This document shows, piece by piece, positions 53,820-62,239 of a stretch of 64,000 bases of DNA; the stretch's first letter is position 1, and the number at the start of each line of letters is the position of its first letter. The stretch covers positions 62,001 through 126,000 of the forward strand of contig NZ_JAHCAQ010000004.1 in NCBI RefSeq assembly GCF_019634845.1. The letters run 5' to 3'. Made by a program: the position numbers and the translations under genes. The stretch is from Dokdonella sp. (lineage in GTDB: Bacteria > Pseudomonadota > Gammaproteobacteria > Xanthomonadales > Rhodanobacteraceae). A model generated the notes under the pieces. The model did no database searches. It was not told where the DNA came from and saw nothing but the letters and a program-made list of their open reading frames with translations.

Positions 53820-53847
53820 TTGACAAGCCGGCGGCGGCTGCTAGGAT
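53820..53847 (+). promoter_or_regulatory. Sigma-70 promoter of the blaI-blaR1-type pair
   Basis: TTGACA (53820-53825), a 16-base spacer and TAGGAT (53842-53847) form a strong promoter; transcription would start near 53854, giving a leader of about 114 bases. Confidence 0.65.
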
Positions 53848-53883
53848 CGCTGGCGTGCGAGCGCGTCGGGTTCCAGCCGCCCC

Positions 53884-53938
53884 ATGTGGAGGGTGCCAGC
53901 GTTGCTCTCGGGAGCACCCTCGTTGCAGCTGGCCACAT
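53884..53938 (+). promoter_or_regulatory. Leader with two mutually exclusive hairpins
   Basis: GAGGGTGC (53889-53896) pairs with GCACCCTC (53914-53921). Alternatively ATGTGG (53884-53889) plus CCAGC (53896-53900) pair with GCTGG-CCACAT (53928-53938). The two folds share bases, so the leader could switch. Whether it does is unknown. Confidence 0.4.
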
Positions 53939-53967
53939 CCACCCGCCGGATCGGAGAACCCTCGACC

Positions 53968-54357
53968 ATGACCCGCCACGATGTTCCGCCACGGCCCACC
54001 GATGCGGAGCTGGCCATCCTCAACGTGCTGTGGGACCGCGGTCCGAGCACGGTACGCGATGTCCACGAAGCGCTGTACCGCGACGAAGGCGCCGGCTACA
54101 CCACGGCGCTCAAGCTGCTGCAGATCATGTACGGCAAGGGTCTGGTGCTGCGCGACGATACCGAGCGCGCGCACGTGTTCCGCGCCGCGGTCAATCGCGA
54201 GCGCACCCAGAAGCGCTTCGTCGCCGACCTCGTGCAGCGCGTGTTCAACGGTTCGTCCTCGCAGCTCGTGCTGCAGGCCCTGGGCGGCCGCGGCAAGGCC
54301 ACGCGGGCCGAACTCGACGAAATCCGCGCCCTGCTGGACCGCCTCGAAGGGAACTGA
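53968..54357 (+). CDS. BlaI/MecI/CopY family repressor
   Basis: A 129-residue winged-helix repressor: PTDAELAILNVLWDRGPSTVRD (helices of the DNA-binding domain), TTALKLLQIMYGKGLV and a C-terminal dimerisation helix region with TQKRFVADLVQRVF. Such repressors are cleaved when a partner M56 sensor protease is triggered. The ATG at 53968 follows the long structured leader. The partner gene starts two bases after its stop. Confidence 0.9.
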   Translation: MTRHDVPPRPTDAELAILNVLWDRGPSTVRDVHEALYRDEGAGYTTALKLLQIMYGKGLVLRDDTERAHVFRAAVNRERTQKRFVADLVQRVFNGSSSQLVLQALGGRGKATRAELDEIRALLDRLEGN

Positions 54358-54359
54358 CG

Positions 54360-56039
54360 ATGGACGCGCTGATGCCATGGATCGATGCAATCGGCTGGAC
54401 GCTGCTGCACTTCCTGTGGCAGGGCGCGGCGATCGGAGTGGCCTACGCGGCCGCGCGCAGCCTGCTCGCGCGCGAGGCCAGCGACGCGCGCTATCTGCTC
54501 GGCCTGGGCGCACTGGCCTTGCTTGCACTGACGCCCCTGCTCACGCTGGCGCGCCTGTGGCCGGCCGCGGCCGACGTGGCGCCCGCCGGCGCCGCGTGGC
54601 TCGACGCACCGGCGGCGTCGGCTGCAGCGGCCGGCATCGATCTGGCGGCACTCGTCGGTACGCTGCTGCCATGGCTCGTCGCGGCATGGCTGCTCGGTGT
54701 CTGCGTGCTGGCGGCGCGGGCCTTGCGGGAATGGCACCGCCTCGACCGCATCCTGCGGCGTGGCGCTGCGGCCCACGCGCGCATCGACGCGATGTTGGCG
54801 GCGATCAAGCAGCGCCTGCACTTTCCCCATCGCGTGCGCGCGCTGATCAGCGCGCAGGTCGACACGCCGATGCTGGTGGGCTGGCTGCGGCCCGTGATCG
54901 TGCTGCCTGCCGCGGTGGCGCTGGGCTTTCCGCGCGCGCAGGTCGAGTTGATCCTCGCCCACGAGCTGGGCCACCTGCGGCGGCGCGATCACCTGGTCAA
55001 CCTCGTGCAGACCGCGGTCGAGACCGTGCTGTTCTATCACCCCGTCGTGCACTGGATCTCGCGCGAGGTGCGCAACGAGCGCGAACTGTGCTGCGACCGC
55101 CTCGTGCTGCGCACGCTCGATGGCGAAGCACATCAATACGCCCGCATGCTGGCCGCATTGGAAGAACTGCGCCTGGCCACGCCGATGATGCTCGCGGCCA
55201 ATGGCGGCGAGCTGCTGGCGCGCGTGCAGCGCATCGTTGGCGTGGCGACGCCGCGCGTGGTTGCGGTCGAGGGTCGCGCCGCGGGGCGCTGGCTGCTGCT
55301 GGCCGGCGCGATGCTCGCCTTGTGGGCCGTGGTCGCGCATCGGCCCGCCGAGGTCCTGGTGGCGGCGGCGCCGGCTGCGGATTGGCTCGTTCCGCAGTGG
55401 TCCGCGCCGGTGCACGACGTCGCTACAGCGGTGGCGCCGCCGCTGCCGTGGCGCGCGGCGCGGGTCGCGCCCGATGCGGCGCCGGTGCCACCGGTGGTTG
55501 CCGCCGCCCCGCCCGCGACCGCCGTGGTCCGATCTGCGTCGCGCCTCGACGAGGCAGCCCCGGTGGCTGTCGCGGCCCGCCTGGCGGCATCGACCGCTGC
55601 GCTGCCGGTGGCCGCCGCGCCCGCCGCGCCCTCGATCGTGACGCCAGCCACGCCGCCGGCCGACCGCTTGACGCCGGCCCCGGCTGCGCCGGTGGCCGTG
55701 CACACGGTGGCGCCGGCGTATCCGGGCTCGGTGCTCGCCGCGCGCGTCAGCGTGGAAGCGAGTTTTGCCATCGCGCCCGACGGTTCGGTGCGCGACATCC
55801 GCCTGCACGGTGCCGCCGATCGCAGTTTCAAGCGCGCCGCCGAACTGGCGCTGCGCCAGTGGCGCTTCGACCCGGCCAGCCTCGGCGCCGATTCGGCGCG
55901 GCGCTATTCACAGACCTTCGTGTTCGCGCCGGCGATGGAGTTGGCCGGCGGCGACGGTTGCCAGCGCCAGACCGGGTCGATGCTGTGCCGCGCAGCGGCG
56001 ACCGAGCCCGACGCCGGCGCTCGCGCGTCAGGCATCTGA
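54360..56039 (+). CDS. M56 (BlaR1/MecR1-type) membrane peptidase with TonB C-terminus
   Basis: A 559-residue membrane protein. Four or so N-terminal helices enclose the zinc protease motif HELGH (His201, Glu202, His205) with ERELCCDRLV downstream as the third-ligand region. A long Ala/Pro-rich periplasmic linker (about 345-455) leads to a C-terminal TonB-type domain (HTVAPAYPGSVLAARVSVEA and ALRQWRFDPASLG). Instead of the penicillin-binding sensor of true BlaR1, it therefore has a TonB-like ending, so the signal is probably not a beta-lactam. It is coupled to the repressor gene. Confidence 0.9.
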   Translation: MDALMPWIDAIGWTLLHFLWQGAAIGVAYAAARSLLAREASDARYLLGLGALALLALTPLLTLARLWPAAADVAPAGAAWLDAPAASAAAAGIDLAALVGTLLPWLVAAWLLGVCVLAARALREWHRLDRILRRGAAAHARIDAMLAAIKQRLHFPHRVRALISAQVDTPMLVGWLRPVIVLPAAVALGFPRAQVELILAHELGHLRRRDHLVNLVQTAVETVLFYHPVVHWISREVRNERELCCDRLVLRTLDGEAHQYARMLAALEELRLATPMMLAANGGELLARVQRIVGVATPRVVAVEGRAAGRWLLLAGAMLALWAVVAHRPAEVLVAAAPAADWLVPQWSAPVHDVATAVAPPLPWRAARVAPDAAPVPPVVAAAPPATAVVRSASRLDEAAPVAVAARLAASTAALPVAAAPAAPSIVTPATPPADRLTPAPAAPVAVHTVAPAYPGSVLAARVSVEASFAIAPDGSVRDIRLHGAADRSFKRAAELALRQWRFDPASLGADSARRYSQTFVFAPAMELAGGDGCQRQTGSMLCRAAATEPDAGARASGI

Positions 56040-56174
56040 GGTCGTTGCGATCAGCTCCGGCGCAGAAAATCAATGAGTTGGCGCCGCCCGCTCGCGCATT
56101 GCCCAGCGCATGCTTAACGTCGCCCTGAGTCGGATTTAACGCGACCTTAATCGCGCCGAACCTATATTCGAGCC

Positions 56175-56300
56175 ACTGTAGTCCTGCTCGACACTCCTAA
56201 GTCAGGTCCTGTGACTGGCAGATTACGGTAATCGGGGCAGTAGCTTTTGACCCAAGGCAGGCGCGTTCCCCCAATGACGCCTCCTTGGGTCATTTTCTTT
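56175..56300 (+). ncRNA. Candidate small RNA ending in an intrinsic terminator
   Basis: A TATATT -10 box (56163-56168) would start an RNA of about 125 bases. It contains AGTCA/TGACT and GATTA/TAATC short hairpins and ends in a long hairpin (TGACCCAAGG/CCTTGGGTCA plus AGGCG/CGCCT) followed by TTTTCTTT. The terminal loop holds five consecutive C's, a feature of C-rich-loop sRNAs such as sX13 of Xanthomonas that pair with Shine-Dalgarno sequences. No good -35 is visible, and the alternative is that this is only the terminator of the upstream pair. Confidence 0.5.
56248..56300 (+). terminator. Intrinsic terminator
   Basis: Stem TGACCCAAGG (56248-56257) / CCTTGGGTCA (56283-56292), one-base bulge, AGGCG/CGCCT, a 14-base loop with CCCCC, then TTTTCTTT. 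It is the clearest terminator in the window and faces the plus strand. The following 299 bases to 56599 show no gene or clear promoter. Confidence 0.85.
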
Positions 56301-56599
56301 GGCCCACCGGTTGGTCGCTGCAACCTGGCGTACGGGCCCGCGTCGCTGCCTCACCTGCGCGCGGCTCCCGCACGGCGCTCGATGGGCGCATCCGGCGTGG
56401 CCGTGCGGGCCGCGCGAGTGGGCCGACCACGGTCCGCGTGCGCTGTTGCGGATCACGCCAGCGCACCGCATCCGGCGGGAACTTGTGCTGGCGCACGCGA
56501 TCCGAGCCTGTCCCCGTGGTGGCCGGGTTGCGGCCGCGCGGCGCGCGGTTCCGCGATACCGCCGGCGACACTTCGCCGCGTCCTGCTAGAGTAGAAGCC

Positions 56600-57286
56600 A
56601 TGCGCATCCTCGTCATCGAAGACAACAGCGACATCGCGGCCAACATCGGCGACTTCCTGGCCGACAAGGGTCATGTGGTCGATTTTGCCGGTGACGGCGT
56701 GACTGGTCTGCATCTGGCCGTGGTCAACGATTTCGACGTCATCGTGCTCGACCTCGGGCTGCCCGGCATGGATGGGCTCGAGGTCTGCCGCAAGTTGCGC
56801 CACGACGGCCGGAAGCAGACGCCCGTGCTGATGCTGACCGCGCGCGACAACCTCGACGCCAAGCTCACCGGTTTCGATTCGGGCGCCGACGACTACATGG
56901 TCAAACCGTTCGCGTTGCAGGAGCTGGCGGCGCGGCTCGAGGTGCTCGGCCGCCGCGGCAAGGGCAACAAGAGCCGCGTGCTGCAACTGGCCGACCTCAG
57001 CTTCAACCTCGACACGCTGATGGTCAATCGCGCCGGCAAATCGATCACGCTCAATCCGATCGGCCTCAAGCTGCTGCAGACGCTGATGGAAGCCTCGCCC
57101 TCGGTGGTGACGCGGCAGGAACTGGAAACGCGCGTGTGGGGCGAGGAACTGCCCGACAGCGACAGCCTGCGGGTGCATATCCACGGTCTGCGCGCGCAGA
57201 TCGACAAGCCGTTCGACAAGCCGCTGATCCAGACCCGGCACGGCATCGGCTATCGCATGGTCGATCCGGATGCGCTACCGACGTAG
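56600..57286 (+). CDS. OmpR/PhoB-family response regulator
   Basis: A 228-residue DNA-binding response regulator. The receiver domain (about 1-118) has IEDNSD acidic residues, phosphoacceptor Asp51 in VLDLGLPGMDG, the Thr in MLTARD and Lys in YMVKPF. The C-terminal winged helix (about 130-222) has SLRVHIHGLRAQIDKPF and RHGIGYRMV. The ATG at 56600 is preferred to upstream in-frame starts in the GC-rich region. It overlaps the kinase gene by 17 bases, so the two are coupled. The regulated genes cannot be told from sequence. Confidence 0.94.
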   Translation: MRILVIEDNSDIAANIGDFLADKGHVVDFAGDGVTGLHLAVVNDFDVIVLDLGLPGMDGLEVCRKLRHDGRKQTPVLMLTARDNLDAKLTGFDSGADDYMVKPFALQELAARLEVLGRRGKGNKSRVLQLADLSFNLDTLMVNRAGKSITLNPIGLKLLQTLMEASPSVVTRQELETRVWGEELPDSDSLRVHIHGLRAQIDKPFDKPLIQTRHGIGYRMVDPDALPT

Positions 57287-58598
57287 GCTGCGCTCGCGCA
57301 TCATCATTTCCTTCGCGCTGTTTGGTCTGGGCCTGACGGCGCTGTTTGCCGCGGCGACGATGTACATGCGCGCGCGGCTCGAAGACCAGCTCGTCAACTC
57401 GATGCTGCAGCGTGAGCTGCGTCACTTCGTCGAATTCAAGCGCGACAACCCCGAGCCCGACGCGCAATTCCCGATGTCGTTGATCCGGCTGCAGATCGTG
57501 CGCGCCGGGCGCACCGCAACCGTGCCGCTGGCGTGGCAGAAGTTCGACGTCGGCGTGTACGACATCGAGGAGTTCGGCCGCGAGGGCAAGCTGCGGCCAT
57601 TCAAGCTCGCCGTCTACAAGGACGCCGACTACTGGGCCTACCTGTGGTTCGACGTGAGCACGCAGAAGCTCGGCGCGCGGCAGCTGCTGGTCGCCGTGGC
57701 CAGCGCGGTGTGCGTGTTCGCGCTGCTGTCGCTGCTGCTCGGATTCTGGCTGTCCAGGCGCGTCATGAGCCCAGTGACCGATCTGGCCCAGCGCGTGCGC
57801 GCGATGAGCCAGCGTGGCCAGCCCGGCTTGCTGCGCGCGCACTTCGCCAACGACGAAGTCGGCCAGCTTGCCGAGGCGCTCGACGACTATTCCGCGCGCC
57901 TGACCGAGATGGTCCAGCGTGACCGCGAGTTCAATGCCGACGTGAGCCACGAACTGCGCACGCCGCTGGCCGTGATCGCGAGCACCACCGAACTGCTGCA
58001 GGCGTCGTCCGACCTCGGCGACAAGCCGCGCGAACGCCTCAAGCGCATCGAGCGCGCCGTGCGCCAGTGCAGCGAGCTCATCGACGCGCTGCTGCTGCTG
58101 TCGCGGCGCGAACGCCAGGCACCGACCGATGGCGAGACCACCGACGTGGTCAGGGTCGTCGAACAGGTGGTCGATTCGCAGCGCCCGCACATCGCCAACA
58201 AGCCGGTGGCCGTGCGCGTCGAGGTCGATGAGCCGCTCGAAGTGGTGGCGCCCTCGTCGGTGGTCGCGGTGGCGTTGGGCAACCTGATCGGCAATGCCTT
58301 CAAGTACACGCCCGCCGGCGAGGTCATCATCACGGTCGGCCACGGGCGCGTCAGCATCGAGGACACCGGGCCCGGCATTGCCGCCGAGGACGCCGACAAG
58401 CTGTTCGAGCGCGGCGTGCGCGGCACCAAGGTCGGCAAGGGGGGTGGGCTCGGCCTGGCGATCGTGCGTCGCCTGTGCGAACTCTATGGCTGGACCGTCA
58501 CGTTGGCGCCGCGCCCGCAGGGCGGCGCCACAGCGTTGCTGCGGTTCGAGCAGCGCCGCGAGGCCGGGCACGGGCCGGCCGCGACGGCACATCGCTAG
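57270..58598 (+). CDS. Sensor histidine kinase
   Basis: A 442-residue inner-membrane kinase: helix about 10-32, a periplasmic domain of about 110 residues, helix about 143-168, a HAMP linker (SRRVMSPVTDLAQRV), and the H box DVSHELRTPLAVI with phosphoacceptor His227. The ATPase lobes follow: NLIGNAFKYTP (N box), EDTGPGI (G1) and GKGGGLGLAIV (G2). It partners the response regulator it overlaps. The periplasmic domain has no recognised ligand motif. Confidence 0.94.
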   Translation: MRYRRRLRSRIIISFALFGLGLTALFAAATMYMRARLEDQLVNSMLQRELRHFVEFKRDNPEPDAQFPMSLIRLQIVRAGRTATVPLAWQKFDVGVYDIEEFGREGKLRPFKLAVYKDADYWAYLWFDVSTQKLGARQLLVAVASAVCVFALLSLLLGFWLSRRVMSPVTDLAQRVRAMSQRGQPGLLRAHFANDEVGQLAEALDDYSARLTEMVQRDREFNADVSHELRTPLAVIASTTELLQASSDLGDKPRERLKRIERAVRQCSELIDALLLLSRRERQAPTDGETTDVVRVVEQVVDSQRPHIANKPVAVRVEVDEPLEVVAPSSVVAVALGNLIGNAFKYTPAGEVIITVGHGRVSIEDTGPGIAAEDADKLFERGVRGTKVGKGGGLGLAIVRRLCELYGWTVTLAPRPQGGATALLRFEQRREAGHGPAATAHR

Positions 58599-58836
58599 CA
58601 CCTGCCCGTCGATCGGAAGGCGCAAGCCCGATCGCGTGGCCTTGCGGCCTGCAGGAACCGCCCGGTGGCATGCATGGCGGGCGCGACCGGGGCCGTTGCG
58701 CGGCGGCGGTGTCGTCGGGCCGCGGCTTTGCGTCCAGGCGCCGCGGCTGGGTCGATTGAGATTTTGCGCGCCGTTGTGCGTTCTGTTTGCGCCGGGATGC
58801 AGCAAAGCCGCCGCTCCCGTTTCAGGGGGAGCAGCG

Positions 58837-60291
58837 ATGTTCGATCCAATCCATTCAGCCCATGCAGGCTTGTGCCGCCGGCCATTGCAGGCCTGCTTCG
58901 CGGCCGTTCTGACCCTTGGCATGCCGACGGCGACCTTGGCCGCGACGCTATGGACGGTCGACAGCTGCAGCGAGGCCAACAGCGGCAGCGGTAGCACCGG
59001 CAGCCTGCGCTACGCCGCCGCAAACGCGGTCAGTGGCGACACCATCGACATGACCGCGCTGACCTGCAGCTCGATCACGCTGTCGAGCGGCGCCATCGTG
59101 TTCGGGCAGGACGACATCACGGTGAAAGGCCCGGGCAAGGCGGCGCTCACGGTCCATGGGAGCGACGACCGCGTGTTCCGTCATGACGGCCACGGCGCAT
59201 TTGCCCTCAATGATCTGACCGTGGCGCACGGCTACGTGCATCCTTCGCTCGGCGCCGAGGCCAACGGCGGCTGCATTTCCTCGAACGGCAAGGTTTACCT
59301 GACGCGTGTCGGTGTCAATGCCTGCCGCGCGGCCGCCGTTGGCGCAGCGGCGCATGGCGGCGGCGTCTATGGCCGCGACGTGGTGTTTGCGAAATACAGC
59401 GACATTTCCGCCAATGTCGCCTCCGGGTCCGGAATCAGCAGCGGCGGCGGCGGGGTTTTCAGCTACCACGACATCGTCGTCGGGAGTAGCACCATCAGCG
59501 GCAACTCGGCGCAGGGCAGCAGCGGTGGCATGGGTGGCGGCCTTCGCGCCCTGCTCGGCAACACGACCGTCGTCGCCTCGACGATTTCCGGCAATTTTGC
59601 CAATTTCGGCGGCGGCATCTACGCGCGCAGCGGGGCCACCAGCCAGTCGAGCACGTTCACGCTGGTCAACAGCACTGTCTCCGGCAATGTCGCCGGCAGC
59701 GTTGTCGGTGGCGCATGGACGAACGCCGGGACGATCGAAGTCAAGAACTCCACCGTGGCATTCAACACGGCGGGTTCCGCGAAAAACGGCTTCAGGTACT
59801 ACGCGGCAGGCTTCAACATCGACGACACCTTCGCCTTTTATACCGACATCAATCACTTTGCCTTCAAGGTAACGACGCTGCAAAGCTCGGTGTTTTCGAA
59901 CAACACCAGCGGTACCACGACGCCGGTTGCCGACGACTTCGGCATCACGCGTTTCTCCAACTGGGAACTGGTGCCGATCAGCGGTGAGAAGAGCCTCGTG
60001 TTCGGAATGGCCAATCCGTGGCTCGCCTTGAACATCGACGTCGCGACGACGGGCGTATGCCCGCTGCTGGGGCCGTTGCGCGCCAACGGTGGTCCCACCA
60101 GGACGCACGCGTTGTTGGCCGGCAGTCCGGCCATCGACCACGGCAACAACACGGTGCCGTTCGCGACCGACCAGCGCGGTACGCCGTTCGTGCGCGTGTG
60201 GGGTGTGGCGGCCGACATCGGCGCCTACGAGGTACAACCGGACGACGCCCTGTTCAGCGATGGCTTCGACGGGCCTCCCACCTGTCCGTAG
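58837..60291 (+). CDS. Secreted parallel beta-helix protein, second copy
   Basis: A 484-residue exported beta-helix protein paralogous to the one at 22798-24300. A signal peptide (ends TLAAT) is followed by SGSGSTGSLRYAAANAVSGD, the same GSLRxA...GDTIDMTALTCSSITL start seen in the paralogue, then NSTVSGN/SSTISGN rungs, and GSPAIDHGNN...DIGAYEVQ at the end. Unlike the paralogue it lacks an IPTL-CTERM tail and instead ends DALFSDGFDGPPTCP, a DGF(D/E)-type C-terminus. The ATG at 58837 has AGGGGGA about seven bases upstream. Confidence 0.85.
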   Translation: MFDPIHSAHAGLCRRPLQACFAAVLTLGMPTATLAATLWTVDSCSEANSGSGSTGSLRYAAANAVSGDTIDMTALTCSSITLSSGAIVFGQDDITVKGPGKAALTVHGSDDRVFRHDGHGAFALNDLTVAHGYVHPSLGAEANGGCISSNGKVYLTRVGVNACRAAAVGAAAHGGGVYGRDVVFAKYSDISANVASGSGISSGGGGVFSYHDIVVGSSTISGNSAQGSSGGMGGGLRALLGNTTVVASTISGNFANFGGGIYARSGATSQSSTFTLVNSTVSGNVAGSVVGGAWTNAGTIEVKNSTVAFNTAGSAKNGFRYYAAGFNIDDTFAFYTDINHFAFKVTTLQSSVFSNNTSGTTTPVADDFGITRFSNWELVPISGEKSLVFGMANPWLALNIDVATTGVCPLLGPLRANGGPTRTHALLAGSPAIDHGNNTVPFATDQRGTPFVRVWGVAADIGAYEVQPDDALFSDGFDGPPTCP

Positions 60292-60483
60292 CCGCGCCGC
60301 CGTGGCCGTGTTGCGGGTCCACGACAAGCGGCTCCATTGCCGCTAGCCTTGCCCGGTCCCACCACCGAGGCCGTCCATGTCGTCGCCCGCCATCAGCCGA
60401 TCCGGATTCGTCCCCACCGGCGGCGCAGCCGTCGCGCCGCTGCCGCCGGCCGTGCCGCGGCTGGCGCCGCCGCGGGCGCGCCC

Positions 60484-61803
60484 ATGAGTGCGCCCCCGGC
60501 AGCCAGTCTCATCCGCGCCAAGCGCGTGGGCGGCAAGCTCGATGCCGCGCAGTGGCGCGCGCTCGCCAATGGCATCGCCGACGGCAGTTGGAACGATGGC
60601 CAGATCGGCGCGTTCGCGATGGCGGTGGCCTGGCGTGGCCTCGATGCCGACGAGTGCCGGCTGTTCACGCTCGCGCTGCGCGATTCGGGACGCTGCCTGG
60701 ACTGGTCGACGCTGCCCGGCCCGGTGCTCGACAAGCATTCCACCGGCGGCGTCGGCGATTGCGTGAGCCTGGCGCTGGCGCCGCTGGTCGCGGCCTGCGG
60801 GGGCTACGTGCCGATGATCTCGGGCCGCGGCCTGGGTCACACCGGCGGTACGCTCGACAAGCTCGAGAGCCTTGCCGGCTACGACGTGCACCCCTCGCCC
60901 GCGCGCTTGCGCGAGGTCGTCGCCAGCGTCGGCTGCGCGATCGTCGGCCAGAGTGCCGATCTCGTGCCGGCCGATCGCCGCCTGTACGCGGTGCGCGACG
61001 TCAGCGCCACGGTCGATGTGCCCGAGCTCATCGTCGCCTCGATCCTGTCCAAGAAGCTCGCCGGCGGCGCCAGCGCGCTCGTGCTCGACATCAAGACCGG
61101 CAGCGGCGCGCAGACGCCCGACGAGGACGCCGCGCGCGCGCTCGCGCACCGCATGCAGGCCGTTGCCGCGGGCAGCGGCATGGCCCTGGCGGCCGCGCTC
61201 ACCGACATGGGCCAGGTGCTCGGCCGCGAGGCCGGCAATGCACTGGAGGTGCATGCGATTGTCGACTTGCTGTGCGGTCGCCCGTGCTGCCCGCGTCTGC
61301 GCGAACTGGTGCTGGCGCTGTCGGCGCGCTTGCTGTGCCTGGGCGGCCTTGCCGCCGACCCCGCCGCCGCACGCGCGCGCCTGGAGCAGGCCTTGGCCAC
61401 CGGCGCGGCCGCCGAGCGCTTCGCGCGCATGGTTGCCGCGCTGGGCGGTCCGACCGACCTCATCGAACATCCGCGGCGCCACCTGCCACAGGCGCCGCTG
61501 CAACTGCCGGTGCCGGCGACGCGCGCCGGTGTCATCGCGGCGATCGATGTGCGCGCACTCGGCGAGTGCGTGGTCGATCTTGGCGGCGGTCGCCGCAGCA
61601 GCGATGCGCGCATCGACCACGCGGTGGGACTTGCCGCCGTGCGCGGCGCGGGCGAGCGCGTCGCGGCCGGCGAGGCACTCGCGATCGTGCATGCACGCAG
61701 CGCCGACGCCGCCGCCCGCGCCGCCGCGCAGGTGGCCGCCGCGTTCCACATCAACGTGGCCGCGCCGCCCGCGGTGCCGCTGCTGCGCTGGCTGCAGGAC
61801 TGA
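60484..61803 (+). CDS. deoA: Thymidine phosphorylase
   Basis: A 439-residue enzyme that phosphorolyses thymidine to thymine and 2-deoxyribose 1-phosphate. Motifs: VLDKHSTGGVGDCVSLALAP (phosphate and nucleoside binding), MISGRGLGHTGGTLDKLE, LTDMGQVLGREAGNALEV, and the C-terminal VGLAAVRGAGERV. The ATG at 60484 matches the family start; the upstream open frame is Ala/Arg-rich filler. It is convergent with cdd, another pyrimidine nucleoside salvage gene. Confidence 0.95.
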   Translation: MSAPPAASLIRAKRVGGKLDAAQWRALANGIADGSWNDGQIGAFAMAVAWRGLDADECRLFTLALRDSGRCLDWSTLPGPVLDKHSTGGVGDCVSLALAPLVAACGGYVPMISGRGLGHTGGTLDKLESLAGYDVHPSPARLREVVASVGCAIVGQSADLVPADRRLYAVRDVSATVDVPELIVASILSKKLAGGASALVLDIKTGSGAQTPDEDAARALAHRMQAVAAGSGMALAAALTDMGQVLGREAGNALEVHAIVDLLCGRPCCPRLRELVLALSARLLCLGGLAADPAAARARLEQALATGAAAERFARMVAALGGPTDLIEHPRRHLPQAPLQLPVPATRAGVIAAIDVRALGECVVDLGGGRRSSDARIDHAVGLAAVRGAGERVAAGEALAIVHARSADAAARAAAQVAAAFHINVAAPPAVPLLRWLQD

Positions 61804-61807
61804 GGTT

Positions 61808-62239
61808 TCAGCGGGTCGGAAACACGAAGCGCCACGGCAGCAGCGCATCGGCGGCGACCTCGACCCAACTGGCGTCGGGCTGGCGGAAACTGACCGCTGC
61901 CGCGCCGCCGAATTCGACCAGCGCCTGGCGGCAGGCACCGCAGGGTGACACCGGCAGCGCCCGCCCGGCCTCGTCGAATGCGGCCACCGCGATCGCGGCC
62001 AGGCGGAAGGCCGCGCCTTCCGCCTGCACGGCGGTCGCAATCGCGGCGCGCTCGGCGCAACCGCCGACCGGATAGGCCGCGTTCTCGACGTTGCAGCCGG
62101 TGTAGAGCTGGCCGCTGGCCGAGCGCAGCGCCGCGCCGACATTGAGCCGCGAGTAGGGTGCATAGGCCTGGCGCGCTGCCGCGTCGGCGCGCGCGCGCAG
62201 CTCGTCCATGCCGTCAGCCGGGGCGGGCGCCTCGCTCAT
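61808..62239 (-). CDS. cdd: Cytidine deaminase
   Basis: A 143-residue tetrameric-type zinc enzyme converting cytidine and deoxycytidine to uridine forms. The zinc and catalytic residues are Cys61 and Glu63 (GCAERAAI) and Cys100/Cys103 (SPCGACRQAL); the nucleoside pocket has GCNVENAAYPVGG. Its ATG overlaps the ilvE stop by four bases, so translation is coupled to ilvE. It ends four bases from the end of convergent deoA. Confidence 0.95.
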   Translation of the reverse strand: MSEAPAPADGMDELRARADAAARQAYAPYSRLNVGAALRSASGQLYTGCNVENAAYPVGGCAERAAIATAVQAEGAAFRLAAIAVAAFDEAGRALPVSPCGACRQALVEFGGAAAVSFRQPDASWVEVAADALLPWRFVFPTR

